DNA of 64,000 nt from Pullichristensenella sp002068815 (GTDB lineage Bacteria > Bacillota > Clostridia > Christensenellales > Aristaeellaceae), in NCBI GenBank assembly GCA_040772885.1, contig JAXGXF010000003.1:204647-268646 (forward strand), given 5' to 3'. Shown here in pieces: positions 40,899 through 49,611 of this stretch. Each line of letters begins with the position of its first letter. The first letter of the stretch is position 1. The notes under the pieces were generated by a model. It ran no database searches, was not told where the DNA came from, and was given only the letters and a program-made list of their open reading frames with translations. The position numbers and the translations under genes are program-made.

Positions 40899-41734
40899 GC
40901 GAGACCGTGCTTCGGCTAAACGACGTGACGATGCAGTTCGGCGGCGTCGTCGCGGTCAACAATTTGACGATGGAGGTCCGCCGCGGCGAGATCGTCGCAC
41001 TGATCGGGCCGAACGGCGCCGGAAAGACGACCGCGTTCAACTGCGTGACCGGCGTCTACGAGCCGACGAACGGCGAGGTCTGGTTCGGGAATACGCTGAT
41101 CGCGTCGAACCACCCGTCGGGCAAGATGAAGAAGCTCTACGCCGGCGAGAACGCCGGAAAGTACGAAAAGGTCGTCAAGATCACGCCCGACCGCATCACG
41201 AAGATGGGCATCGCGCGCACGTTCCAGAACATACGTTTGTTCAAGACGCAGACCGTGTTCGAAAACGTGCTGATCGCGACGCACCTTCGAAAGACCAGCA
41301 ATTTGTTCTCGGCGACGTTCCGGGTAAACGCCAGGGAGGAGCGGAGGATGCGCGAGGAGGCGCTGAGGCTGCTCGACGTCGTGGGGCTCTTGAGCGTCCG
41401 GGACGAGAAGGCGACGTCGCTTCCCTACGGCAAGCAGCGGCGCCTCGAGATCGCGCGCGCGCTCGCGACCGGGCCGAGCCTCCTCCTGCTCGACGAGCCG
41501 GCCGCCGGCATGAACCCGCAGGAGACCGACGACCTCGGCCGCTTCATCCGCCGGATCAAGGACGAGTTCCGCCTGACGGTGTTCATGATCGAGCACCACA
41601 TGAACCTCGTCATGGACATTTCGGACAGAATCTACGTGATCGACTTCGGGAAGCTGATCGCCGACGGCACGCCCGCCGAGGTGCAGGGGAACCCGGAGGT
41701 CATTCAGGCGTATCTGGGGGTGGACGAGGAATGA
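40895..41734 (+). CDS. livG: Branched-chain amino-acid ABC transporter ATPase LivG
   Basis: A 279-residue ATPase: Walker A GPNGAGKTTAFNC, Q-loop FQNIRLFKTQTVFENV, signature LPYGKQRRLEIARALATGPS (the LSGGQ motif in its LivG variant form), Walker B LLLLDEPAAGMNPQE and EHHMNLVM. An extra segment (HPSGKMKKLYAGENAGKYEK) before the Q-loop lengthens it compared with the usual 255 residues. The start overlaps livM by 4 bases, the end overlaps livF by 4 bases. Confidence 0.94.
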   Translation: MSETVLRLNDVTMQFGGVVAVNNLTMEVRRGEIVALIGPNGAGKTTAFNCVTGVYEPTNGEVWFGNTLIASNHPSGKMKKLYAGENAGKYEKVVKITPDRITKMGIARTFQNIRLFKTQTVFENVLIATHLRKTSNLFSATFRVNAREERRMREEALRLLDVVGLLSVRDEKATSLPYGKQRRLEIARALATGPSLLLLDEPAAGMNPQETDDLGRFIRRIKDEFRLTVFMIEHHMNLVMDISDRIYVIDFGKLIADGTPAEVQGNPEVIQAYLGVDEE

Positions 41735-42456
41735 GCCTTCTGAAGGTGACGGACCTGAAGGTCAGCTACGGCGGCATCGAGGCGCTCAAGGGCATATCGT
41801 TCGCGGTCGAGGAGGGGCAGATCGTGACCCTGATCGGCGCGAACGGCGCCGGAAAATCGACGACGCTGCGCTCGATCAGCGGCATCGTGCCGATCCGCTC
41901 CGGGAAGATCGAGTTTGGCGGCGAGGACATCACGGGCAAGGACCCGCAGAAGATCGTCGCGAAGGGCATCGCGCTCGTCCCCGAGGGGCGGCGCGTGTTT
42001 CCGAACCTGACGGTGCTCGAAAACCTCAGGATCGGCGCGTACCTGCGCACCGACGAGGACGCGATCGAGCGCGACAGCGCGCACGTGTTCGAGGTGTTCC
42101 CCCGGCTCAAGGAGCGCCATTGGCAGATGGCCGGCACGCTCTCCGGCGGCGAACAGCAGATGCTGGCCGTCGGCCGCGCGATGATGGCGAGGCCGAAGCT
42201 GATGATGATGGACGAGCCGTCGCTCGGGCTCGCGCCGCTGGTCGTGCGGGACATCTTCCAGATCATCCGGCAGTTGAGCGACGAGGGGATCACGATCCTT
42301 TTGATCGAGCAGAACGCGAACGCGGCGCTTCGCTGCGCGAACTACGGATACGTGCTCGAGACCGGCTCGATCGCGCTCTCCGGCGAGGGCGCGGTGCTGT
42401 TGGAAAATCCGAGGGTCAGGGACGCGTATTTGGGAGAGGCGAAGAGCAAAAAGTGA
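41731..42456 (+). CDS. livF: Branched-chain amino-acid ABC transporter ATPase LivF
   Basis: A 241-residue ATPase: LKVSYGGIEALKGISFAVEE, Walker A GANGAGKSTTLRS, VPEGRRVFPNLTVLENL, signature LSGGEQQMLAVGRAMM, Walker B LMMMDEPSLGLAPL. Normal length. It ends the livJHMGF operon at a clear terminator. Confidence 0.95.
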   Translation: MSLLKVTDLKVSYGGIEALKGISFAVEEGQIVTLIGANGAGKSTTLRSISGIVPIRSGKIEFGGEDITGKDPQKIVAKGIALVPEGRRVFPNLTVLENLRIGAYLRTDEDAIERDSAHVFEVFPRLKERHWQMAGTLSGGEQQMLAVGRAMMARPKLMMMDEPSLGLAPLVVRDIFQIIRQLSDEGITILLIEQNANAALRCANYGYVLETGSIALSGEGAVLLENPRVRDAYLGEAKSKK

Positions 42457-42470
42457 TCCCAAGACACCGA

Positions 42471-42497
42471 CAGGGGCCGAAAGGCTCCTGTTTTTTT
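42471..42497 (+). terminator. Intrinsic terminator of livJHMGF
   Basis: CAGGGGCC - GAAA - GGCTCCTG followed by seven T, 14 bases after livF. Confidence 0.9.
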
Positions 42498-42553
42498 CCC
42501 TGAAAAAACCACAAACCATTCTCTGCGCGTTCACAGGCCGTTCAAGGGTGGCT

Positions 42554-42660
42554 GATACAATCCGCACAGGTCCAGACAGAAAGGATGATTTTGATGGCAT
42601 GCGGTCGAAAACCGCATGTATTTTTATACAAACCTCCATTTCTGCGAAAAATGGAGGTTT
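42554..42660 (+). ncRNA. Tandem hairpins upstream of putP, possible small RNA or attenuated leader
   Basis: TACAAT at about 42556 could be a -10. It is followed by CATGCGGT-CGAAA-ACCGCATG (42598-42618) with TATTTTTA, and by AACCTCCATTT/AAATGGAGGTT (42631-42641, 42649-42659) with TTTTCC. Both look like intrinsic terminators, and the putP promoter comes after them. A short RNA of about 50-95 bases is possible; no known family is recognised. Confidence 0.4.
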
Positions 42661-42715
42661 TCCATTCGAAAAGTGAAACATTTAACATAAAATTCCTGCA
42701 CATCCGCCGGCTTCT

Positions 42716-42724
42716 TGCTATAAT
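42716..42724 (+). promoter_or_regulatory. Extended -10 promoter of putP
   Basis: TTGCTATAAT; the -35 is weak (TGCACA at 16 bases). The leader to the ATG is about 35 bases. Confidence 0.55.
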
Positions 42725-42764
42725 GATGGGCATACCGTCGGAAAAAATGCAGGGGGGCGTCACG

Positions 42765-44333
42765 ATGAATCACGACACGGTACAAAACCTCATCGCCATG
42801 ATCGGCTACATGGCGATCGTCATCGGCATCGGGCTCTACTTTTCGAAGCGGTCGAACCGGTCGAGCGAGGAGTACTTCCTGGGCGGCCGCTCGCTCGGGC
42901 CGTGGGTCGCGGCGATGAGCGCGGAGGCGTCGGACATGAGCGGCTGGCTGCTGATGGGTCTCCCGGGCGTCGCCTACTGGTGCGGGTTCTCGGACGCCGC
43001 GTGGACGGCGATCGGGCTGGCGCTGGGCACCTACCTCAACTGGCTGTTCGTCGCGAAGCGGCTGCGCAGCTACTCGGTCGTCGCCGGGAACGCCATCACG
43101 ATCCCGGACTTCTTCTCGAACCGGTTCCGGGAGAAGCGCAAGGTCATCATGACGATCGCGTCGCTGTTCATTCTGATCTTCTTTACGGTGTACGCGTCGA
43201 GCTGCTTTGTCACCTGCGGGAAGCTCTTCAGCACGATGTTCGGGCAGAGCTACCGCACGATGATGATCGCGGGCGCGGTGTTCGTCCTGATCTACACGTT
43301 TCTCGGCGGCTTCCTCGCCGAGAGCGCGAGCGACTTCATGCAGGCGGTCGTCATGATCTTCGCGCTGTCGGTCGTGCTGATCGCGGGCGTCGCCTCCGCG
43401 GGCGGGTTCGGCGCGGTCGTCGAAAACGCGAGGGCGATTCCCGGGTTCTTCACGTTCTTCGGCATCGCGAGTCCGACGGTCGGCGCGAACGGCGCGCAGA
43501 TGATCTCCGAGGCCGGCGCCCCGCTGTTCGGCGCGGCGGGGAGTTACGGGCTTTTGACGATCATCTCGACGATGTCCTGGGGCCTCGGCTACTTCGGCAT
43601 GCCGCAGGTGCTTTTGCGGTTCATGGCGATCCGCAAGCGCAGCGAGCTCGTGAAGTCGCGCCGCATCGCGACGGTCTGGGTCGTGATCTCGCTCGGGGCG
43701 GCGGTACTGATCGGCATCGTCGGCCGCGCGATGTTCCCGGTGCACGCGGTGCTCAACACCGCCTCCGGCGCGGAAAACGTGTTCATCGTGCTCTCGCAGA
43801 CGCTGTTCCCGCCGCTTGTCGCCGGCATCATCATGGCCGGCATACTCGCGGCGACGATCAGCTCGTCCGACTCGTACCTCCTGATCGCCGCGAGCGCGTT
43901 CTCGCTGAACATCTTCAAGAGCATCATGAAGAAGGACGCCACCGACAAGCAGGTCATGATGATGTCGCGCGTCGTGCTCCTGGCGATCGCCCTGATCGGC
44001 GTCGCGATCGCGCTCGACGAAAACAGCGTGATCTTCACGATCGTGTCGTTCGCGTGGGCGGGCTTCGGCGCGGTGTTCGGGCCGATCATGCTGTTCTCGC
44101 TGTTCTGGAAGCGCACGAATTACGCGGGCGCCGTCGCCGGCATGCTCGCGGGCGGCGGCATGGTGTTCCTGTGGAAGCTCGCGATACGCCCGCTGGGCGG
44201 CGTGCTCGGCATCTACGAGCTGTTCCCGGCATTCGTCGTGAGCGCAATCGCGATCGTAATCGTGTCGCTTTTGACGAAGAAGCCGGACAAGGAGATGCTC
44301 CGGGAGTTCGAGCTCGCGAGGCAGGGGAACTGA
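42765..44333 (+). CDS. putP: Sodium/solute symporter, PutP type
   Basis: A 522-residue member of the sodium:solute symporter family with about 13 helices. SSEEYFLGGRSLGPWVAAMS, SAEASDMSGWLLMGLPGVAY and the block VAKRLRSYSVVAGNAITIPD with FFSNRFREK match proline permeases. AGIIMAGILAATISSSDSYL carries the serine-rich sodium site. Proline is the likeliest substrate, though other amino acids are possible. ATG 42765 follows a GGGGGG stretch; the reading frame upstream passes through the hairpins and promoter and is not used. Confidence 0.88.
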   Translation: MNHDTVQNLIAMIGYMAIVIGIGLYFSKRSNRSSEEYFLGGRSLGPWVAAMSAEASDMSGWLLMGLPGVAYWCGFSDAAWTAIGLALGTYLNWLFVAKRLRSYSVVAGNAITIPDFFSNRFREKRKVIMTIASLFILIFFTVYASSCFVTCGKLFSTMFGQSYRTMMIAGAVFVLIYTFLGGFLAESASDFMQAVVMIFALSVVLIAGVASAGGFGAVVENARAIPGFFTFFGIASPTVGANGAQMISEAGAPLFGAAGSYGLLTIISTMSWGLGYFGMPQVLLRFMAIRKRSELVKSRRIATVWVVISLGAAVLIGIVGRAMFPVHAVLNTASGAENVFIVLSQTLFPPLVAGIIMAGILAATISSSDSYLLIAASAFSLNIFKSIMKKDATDKQVMMMSRVVLLAIALIGVAIALDENSVIFTIVSFAWAGFGAVFGPIMLFSLFWKRTNYAGAVAGMLAGGGMVFLWKLAIRPLGGVLGIYELFPAFVVSAIAIVIVSLLTKKPDKEMLREFELARQGN

Positions 44334-44345
44334 AAGAAGGGTTCT

Positions 44346-44374
44346 GCGGCGATCCGGGTCGGGTCGCCGCTTTT
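44346..44374 (+). terminator. Intrinsic terminator of putP
   Basis: GCGGCGA and TCGCCGC (44346-44352, 44364-44370) followed by TTTT. Confidence 0.8.
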
Positions 44375-44376
44375 CC

Positions 44377-44405
44377 TTGACATTTTTTGGGACACGCACT
44401 ATAAT
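44377..44405 (+). promoter_or_regulatory. Consensus promoter of the polysaccharide deacetylase gene
   Basis: TTGACA, exactly 17 bases, TATAAT: a full sigma-A consensus, so the gene should be expressed strongly. A leader of about 135 bases follows, with no clear structure. Confidence 0.8.
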
Positions 44406-44548
44406 CTGTGTTGAATTTTCGAGCCGAAGGCTGCGGCGGCGCCCGGGGTCGGCGTGACAATCCTTGATTGACCGGAGCACGGAACCCGCGCCCTCCGGCA
44501 ATCGTCCAACGGGAGAGCGCGCAAAGCGCCGGGAATCGAGGAGAGCGC

Positions 44549-45976
44549 ATGGCTGACAGGAGAGACGCGCGGGAGGGGATCCCTCCCCGGAGGATGTACG
44601 GAAGCGCCCGGATGTCCGGCGGGCATTCCCCGCGCAGGGGGAGGCCGCCCATCGGGTTGATATGGACGCTCGCGGCGATGCTCGTGCTCGCCGCCGTCGC
44701 CGTTGTGCTGCTCGTCGGCCGTCCGAAGCCCGCGGCGGACGACCCGGTCGCGCCCGCCGTGGCGGAGCTGCCCGCGATCGGCCTTGCCGCGCGCGTCAGC
44801 GCGCCCCCGTCCGCGGAGCCGAAGGGGACGGCCGAGCCGCGGTTCTCCGAGGACTTCGGCGAGGGAATGCCCATCGACGAGGGCGAAGCGGGGGGCGAGA
44901 GCCTGACCGACGACAGCTACCGCGAGGACGAGGTCGTCGGCGCGCGCCCGACCGCCGCGCCGGGCGGGTATCTGCCGATCTTCTCGAAGGCCAAGACCGG
45001 GGAGAAGATCATCGCGATCACGGTCGACGACTGCAACCAGACGGAAAACCTCGACGGGATCGTCGACTGCGCGGTTCAGAACGGCGGGAAGCTGACGATC
45101 TTCCCGATCGGCAAGAACCTCGCGCGCGAGGGCCTGCAGGAGGTCATCCGCGAGGCGCACTCGCTCGGCATGGAGCTCGAGAACCACTCGTACAGCCACT
45201 CGAAGTTCTACACGCTGACCGCCGAGGAGATGGCGAAGGAAATCTACAACCAGAACCGCGCCGTCAGCTATGTGCTCGGCGTCAATTACCGGATGCATTT
45301 CATGCGCACGCGCGGCGGCGACAACCGGCGCGACCTGCGCACGCATCAATATATTCAAAAGCTCGGCTACTACGGCATGGCGCACTGGTCGATGAACGGC
45401 TCAAACACCGCGGTCGAAAAGCTCAAGTCGACCATCGCGCCGGGCAACATCTACCTGTTCCACACGACCGACTCGGACCTCGCGAAGCTGCTCGAGTTCA
45501 TCCCGTACGCGCGCGCGCAGGGGTACAAAATGGTGACGCTCAATGAGATGTTCGGCTACCCCGCGAACGAGGAGAGCCCGATCACGACGCCGGTGAAGGA
45601 ACTCCCGGTGCCCGAGCCCGACCCGTACGTGTACGAGTACAAGCTGCTGAAGCGCGGCGACTATCTCTGGGACGTGTACCTGTTGCAGCAGCGGCTGATC
45701 GAGCTCGGCTGGCTCAAGGGCACCCCCGACGGCGACTACGGCAAGAGCACGTACATGGCGATCGGCTATTTCCAGCTCGCCGCGGGCATCAAGGCCGACG
45801 GAAAGGCCTCGCCCGAGACACAGGAGGCGCTGTTTTCCGAAACCGCGTTTCGGAGCCTCGACGGGAAGAAGCCCGTCGGCGGCACGGCGACCGTCGACCC
45901 GAACGCCCCGATCGCGACGACCGCGCCGCGCGTGACGCAGAAGCCGGTCGACATCGACATGACGGTGTTCGACTGA
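44549..45976 (+). CDS. Membrane-anchored polysaccharide deacetylase with peptidoglycan-binding domain
   Basis: A 475-residue protein. A basic N-terminus precedes one membrane helix (IGLIWTLAAMLVLAAVAVVL, residues about 38-58), then a Pro/Glu-rich linker. Residues about 151-337 are a NodB-type deacetylase: the metal motif IIAITVDDCNQ and the HSYSHSKF helix supply Asp and two His. Residues about 369-428 are a peptidoglycan-binding domain (LQQRLIELGWLKGTPDGDYG). It should remove acetyl groups from wall or other glycans outside the membrane. The second motif reads VDD where many enzymes have FDD. ATG 44549 has GAGGAGAG. Confidence 0.85.
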   Translation: MADRRDAREGIPPRRMYGSARMSGGHSPRRGRPPIGLIWTLAAMLVLAAVAVVLLVGRPKPAADDPVAPAVAELPAIGLAARVSAPPSAEPKGTAEPRFSEDFGEGMPIDEGEAGGESLTDDSYREDEVVGARPTAAPGGYLPIFSKAKTGEKIIAITVDDCNQTENLDGIVDCAVQNGGKLTIFPIGKNLAREGLQEVIREAHSLGMELENHSYSHSKFYTLTAEEMAKEIYNQNRAVSYVLGVNYRMHFMRTRGGDNRRDLRTHQYIQKLGYYGMAHWSMNGSNTAVEKLKSTIAPGNIYLFHTTDSDLAKLLEFIPYARAQGYKMVTLNEMFGYPANEESPITTPVKELPVPEPDPYVYEYKLLKRGDYLWDVYLLQQRLIELGWLKGTPDGDYGKSTYMAIGYFQLAAGIKADGKASPETQEALFSETAFRSLDGKKPVGGTATVDPNAPIATTAPRVTQKPVDIDMTVFD

Positions 45977-45982
45977 TTCCCC

Positions 45983-46012
45983 GGGGCCGGACCTCTCCGG
46001 CTCCGTTTTTTT
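45983..46012 (+). terminator. Terminator of the deacetylase gene
   Basis: A 9-bp stem (45983-45991 with 45996-46004, one G-T pair, loop CCTC) and a T-run from 46006. Confidence 0.85.
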
Positions 46013-46082
46013 GTGTTAAATTTTTCACCGCGCGCAGCTTTTGGGGCTCCGCGCGGTTGTTATCGGTGAAGGGGGTGGGCAG

Positions 46083-46568
46083 ATGGACGGCCGGCCGATC
46101 GGGACCGACGGGGATGTGCGCGAGATTGTCGAGCGATATGCGAGGATGCTCTTCCGCCTGGCTTATGCGCGCACGCGCAACCGCATGGACGCGGAGGACA
46201 TCTGCCAGGAGGCGATTTTGAAGCTCGTGGCGCGAAACCCGGCGTTCAAAGGCGAGGAGCACCGCAAGGCCTGGCTGATCCGGACGACGCTGAACCTGTC
46301 GGCGAACCTCAGGAGGGGGCGTTCGCGCGACGTGCCGCTCGCGGAGGACGTGCCCTCGGAGGACGCGCATACTTCCGCGCTCAGCGAGGCGCTCTCGGCG
46401 CTTCCGGGCAGGGACAGGGCGGTTCTCCACCTGTTCTACTATGTGGGGATGACCGCGGAGGAGATCGGCCGGGCGCTTCGGCGCAGGCCGTCGACCGTCC
46501 GGGCGCAGCTGACGCGCGCGCGGCGGAGGCTGAAGGACATCATCGAGGGGGGGAGCGCGGATGTTTAG
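46083..46568 (+). CDS. ECF-type RNA polymerase sigma factor
   Basis: A 161-residue group 4 sigma factor. Region 2 is LFRLAYARTRNRMDAEDICQ with EAILKLVARNP; region 4 has LPGRDRAVLHLFYYVGMTAE and the recognition helix RRRPSTVRAQLTRARRRLKD. It would direct transcription of a stress or envelope regulon. ATG 46083 follows GAAGGGGGTGGG. It overlaps the next gene by 8 bases, the usual layout of an ECF sigma factor and its regulator. A GC-rich palindrome (46027-46057) lies in the leader. Confidence 0.9.
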   Translation: MDGRPIGTDGDVREIVERYARMLFRLAYARTRNRMDAEDICQEAILKLVARNPAFKGEEHRKAWLIRTTLNLSANLRRGRSRDVPLAEDVPSEDAHTSALSEALSALPGRDRAVLHLFYYVGMTAEEIGRALRRRPSTVRAQLTRARRRLKDIIEGGSADV

Positions 46569-47922
46569 GGACGAATACGCGAAGTGGGTCGAGCGCGCGC
46601 CGCTTCCGCCGGGGTTCGCGGAGAGGCTCGCGCGGGTGGCCGTCGAAAAGCGCCGCGCGGCGCAGGCCGCCCGGCCGCGGAGGGCGGCGCTCGCGCTGGC
46701 GGCGATCCTTCTCGCGCTGCTGCTCGCGGGGGCGGCGCTCGCCGCGGCGAAGCTCGGCATGCTCGGGAAGATATTCGAGGAGCGCGGCGCGGACGAGGAG
46801 GCCGCCGCGCGCGTGCAGGAGCTGGGCGTTGAGGGCGGCGGGGAAATCCTCCGCGCCGCGTTCGGGGACGCGATCTGGGAGGGAAACGACCTGTACGTGT
46901 CGTTCACGGCCTCGGTTCCGGACGACGGGAACACGTATCTGCTGGCGCTTATGCCGCCGGCGCGGGGCGGGAAGATGGTGGACTTCGCGACGGGGATGTA
47001 CCTGTACTACGACATACCGATCGCGTTCGCGCTGGGCGGGGACGGGCCGACGGAGCTTTCGCAGCTGATGCACCTCGTCCCCGGCGACGCGGACGGGTCG
47101 AAGCCGTTCGAGCTCGCGATGGACGTGGTGCTGCTGCGCGCGTACAAGGAGGTCGTGGGCATTCCCCACATGGAGTTCTACGCGCAGATGACCGAGGAAG
47201 CCTCCTCCGCGATCGGAGACGAGTCGAGCTCCGAGGTGGTGCAGCCCGAGGCCGACGACAGGCTGTACTACGCCAAGTCGGACGAAGACACCGATCGCTC
47301 GATCGATCTGCGCCACCGCCGGGACGTGTTCGATTACATCGAGCGCAAGAAGGCCGAGTTCCGCGAGGAGAACCCGCCGAGGCTGAAGCCCGTCGACCCG
47401 TCGCTCTACTTCGGTCCCGAGTACGAGGAGGTCCGGTACGACGACTTCCTGATCGGAGCGGAGATGCTCGAGGAGCTGGGCATCGGCGAAAAGGTCGACG
47501 CGGCGGAGCTGAAGGCGACGGTCTATCCGAGCGCCGGCGCGAGGAAGGTCGCGGAGCAGAGGGCGATCGAGGGGAACGGATTTACCGCGAAAATCGCCTC
47601 GTTCGAGATGACGCACCTGGGAATCCAATATGCCGTGGAAATCTACCCGGACGGCGGCGCGTTCGCGGCGTTTGAGGAGCTGGTGCCGGCGCAGGTCGAC
47701 AAACTGCCGCCGTTCGCCGCCGACATGAGCTGGTGGGGCTCGATCGGGGAATGCCTCGGCGAGGACGGCGCGCGGGGCACGGAATACGAATACGACTTCC
47801 GGGGAATCCTCCCGACGATCCCGGAGAAGATACGGCTCGTTCCGGTGCGGTGCGCGGGAGAGGGCCGGCCGCCCGAATACCTGACGGAGTACGCGCTCGA
47901 GCTGACGCTCGTCGACGGCTGA
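46561..47922 (+). CDS. Membrane protein paired with the ECF sigma factor, putative anti-sigma factor
   Basis: A 453-residue protein with a short cytoplasmic start (DEYAKWVERAPLPPGFAERL), one helix at residues about 43-63 (AALALAAILLALLLAGAALA) and a long extracytoplasmic part. The layout resembles the DUF4179-type proteins encoded next to ECF sigma factors in Bacillota, which I expect to hold the sigma factor at the membrane. No classical zinc-binding anti-sigma motif (HxxxCxxC) is seen, so the anti-sigma role is inferred from position and topology. It ends at a terminator at 47943. Confidence 0.7.
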   Translation: MFRDEYAKWVERAPLPPGFAERLARVAVEKRRAAQAARPRRAALALAAILLALLLAGAALAAAKLGMLGKIFEERGADEEAAARVQELGVEGGGEILRAAFGDAIWEGNDLYVSFTASVPDDGNTYLLALMPPARGGKMVDFATGMYLYYDIPIAFALGGDGPTELSQLMHLVPGDADGSKPFELAMDVVLLRAYKEVVGIPHMEFYAQMTEEASSAIGDESSSEVVQPEADDRLYYAKSDEDTDRSIDLRHRRDVFDYIERKKAEFREENPPRLKPVDPSLYFGPEYEEVRYDDFLIGAEMLEELGIGEKVDAAELKATVYPSAGARKVAEQRAIEGNGFTAKIASFEMTHLGIQYAVEIYPDGGAFAAFEELVPAQVDKLPPFAADMSWWGSIGECLGEDGARGTEYEYDFRGILPTIPEKIRLVPVRCAGEGRPPEYLTEYALELTLVDG

Positions 47923-47942
47923 ACCGAACGATTTTGAGGAAG

Positions 47943-47979
47943 CATGCGGGGTCGGACGCGTTCGATCCCGCATGTTTTT
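47943..47979 (+). terminator. Terminator of the sigma/anti-sigma operon
   Basis: CATGCGGG (47943-47950) pairs with CCCGCATG (47967-47974), followed by five T. Confidence 0.8.
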
Positions 47980-47987
47980 CGCGTTTC

Positions 47988-48016
47988 TTGCATATTTGTT
48001 AGGTTTGTGCTATACT
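47988..48016 (+). promoter_or_regulatory. Promoter of the gene at 48198
   Basis: TTGCAT, 17 bases, TATACT with TGTGC in front of the -10. Confidence 0.75.
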
Positions 48017-48022
48017 GGTGTA

Positions 48023-48197
48023 CGGGACAATCATGGAACCCCGGTTTTTTCCCAGTATGCGCGGGAGGGATTTGCGGAAGTTTTCACAAAAGCCTATGGA
48101 GTCGCGTGATCGGGGAATGCCGCGGGACGTCCGCGCGCCGCGCACGCGACTTTTTGCGCGTCTGCGCATGCCCGACGATCGAAAGGAGGCAGACCGC
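48023..48197 (+). promoter_or_regulatory. Structured 175-base leader with a terminator-like stem
   Basis: AGTCGCGTG (48100-48108) pairs with CACGCGACT (48143-48151), enclosing a second stem CGCGG/CCGCG (48121-48125, 48131-48135), and a TTTTT run ends the outer stem at 48155. The ribosome binding site AAAGGAGG follows at about 48182. The arrangement looks like an attenuator; no known riboswitch core was recognised. Confidence 0.45.
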
Positions 48198-49439
48198 ATG
48201 GAACGCTTGGCGACGAGGGTCGGAATCGGATTCGCGACGGGGAGGAAGAGCTTTCAGAACGTGCTCCGCTCCTACGTGTTTCACCTGGAGGAGTCGAAGT
48301 TTCCGCTGGAGAGCGGCGTGAGCCTGAACCTGTTTGTGGCGTTCGACCCGGCGTATTCCGGAACAAAACGGGAAGACTACGAGGAGATCGAGCCGCGCGT
48401 CCGGCGCTGGTTCGACGAGGTGTTCTTCTTCTCGCCCGAGGACGTCAAGAGGGAGGCGGAGAAGCTCGCAGGGCTCGGAATCGTCCCGGCCGGGGAGGCG
48501 CGGCTGTGCTTCGGAAACGGCTACGCCGCGCAGCGCAACATCGTGCTCTACCAGGCGCTCAGGCAGAAGATGGACTACCTGATCTTCTTCGACGACGACG
48601 AATATCCGATGGCGGTCACGAACTCCGACACGTCCGGCGTCGCGCTCTGGAGCGGCCAGCGCGTGATCGAGACGCACGTGAAGTACCTGCAGTTTTCCGA
48701 CGTCACGAACGGCTACCACTGCGGCTACCTGTCGCCGCTGCCGTCTTTGGAGCTCGACGGCATACTCGACGAGCGCGCGTTTCGGAAGTTCGTCGAGGCG
48801 ATGTCCAGCGACGTGCTCAAGTGGGAGGACGTCAAGGAGGTCATGCAGAACGGCGGCGTGACCTACGCGGACAAGACGGTCATCACGCAGTCTGCCCCGC
48901 AATTGGTCGAGGCGGTCAACGGCGCGAAGTTCATCACCGGCGGCAACCTCGGGTTCAACCTGACGAACCCCCAGAAGGTCGCGCCGTTCTACAACCCGCC
49001 CGGCGCGCGCGGCGAGGACAGCTTTCTGGGAACCTGCCTGGGCGATCACACGGTCAAGCGGATTCCCGCGTACACGTTCCACGACGGCTTCGCGCTCTAC
49101 AGCAACCTGCTTCGGGGCGTGCTGCCGACGAACCTCAAGGGCATATCGCTCTACGATTCGCGCGAGGTCATCGGCCGGTTCCACCGCGCGTGCATCGGCT
49201 GGGTGCGCTATAAGCCGCTGTACATGCGCATCACGCACCCGGACACCTACCGGGAAATCCTCGAGGACGCCCGGAACGCGCTGCGCGAGAACATCCCCTC
49301 CGTCTGCGCGTACTTCAACGACCGCGCGTTTTACGACATCTTGACCGAGTTCGAGAGGTATACGGCGGATGCCGAGGCGCACCTCCGGGAGTTTCGGCGC
49401 GCGCGCGAGATCTGGGAGGCGATGAAGGCGGCGCTTTAA
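48198..49439 (+). CDS. Possible GT-A fold glycosyltransferase
   Basis: A 413-residue soluble protein I cannot assign to a named family. Features that suggest a nucleotide-sugar enzyme are the acidic cluster in DYLIFFDDDEYPMAVTNSDT, preceded by YAAQRNIVLYQALRQKMDYL, and later KFITGGNLGFNL, GEDSFLGTCLGDHTVKRIP and FHDGFALYSNLLRG. The start VGIGFATGRKSFQNVLRSYV lacks a signal peptide. ATG 48198 is fixed by AAAGGAGG at 8 bases. The gene is single, behind a structured leader. Its stop codon overlaps the left end of a 166-bp repeat. Confidence 0.55.
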   Translation: MERLATRVGIGFATGRKSFQNVLRSYVFHLEESKFPLESGVSLNLFVAFDPAYSGTKREDYEEIEPRVRRWFDEVFFFSPEDVKREAEKLAGLGIVPAGEARLCFGNGYAAQRNIVLYQALRQKMDYLIFFDDDEYPMAVTNSDTSGVALWSGQRVIETHVKYLQFSDVTNGYHCGYLSPLPSLELDGILDERAFRKFVEAMSSDVLKWEDVKEVMQNGGVTYADKTVITQSAPQLVEAVNGAKFITGGNLGFNLTNPQKVAPFYNPPGARGEDSFLGTCLGDHTVKRIPAYTFHDGFALYSNLLRGVLPTNLKGISLYDSREVIGRFHRACIGWVRYKPLYMRITHPDTYREILEDARNALRENIPSVCAYFNDRAFYDILTEFERYTADAEAHLREFRRAREIWEAMKAAL

Positions 49440-49603
49440 TGCCGATCCGGAATATCAATTCCCCGTCGCGCCGGGTCTTTTCGCGCAGAACTTTGTCGCT
49501 CTCCGCTCAACGCAGTCCCCCTGCTACGCCTCGCTCCGGCTCCCGGTTCTGCATCGAAAATCCCTCGGCCCTTTGGAGAAATTAATATTCCTCCTTGGTA
49601 TAA
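49438..49603. repeat. 166-bp palindromic repeat, copy 1
   Basis: Matches 59421-59586 in the same orientation with about 16 differences and no gaps. It is an imperfect palindrome: the ends are AATGCC and GGTATAA, inner arms GGAATATCAATTCC and GAAATTAATATTCC, and GCAGAAC (49485-49491) with GTTCTGC (49546-49552). It has no open frame for a transposase. It lies between the stop codon of the preceding gene and the nifJ promoter. Confidence 0.85.
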
Positions 49604-49611
49604 GAGGAAGT

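Noticed and set aside
49438..49603. Insertion sequence
   Set aside because: Only 166 bp, with no transposase frame in either copy; at most a non-autonomous element.
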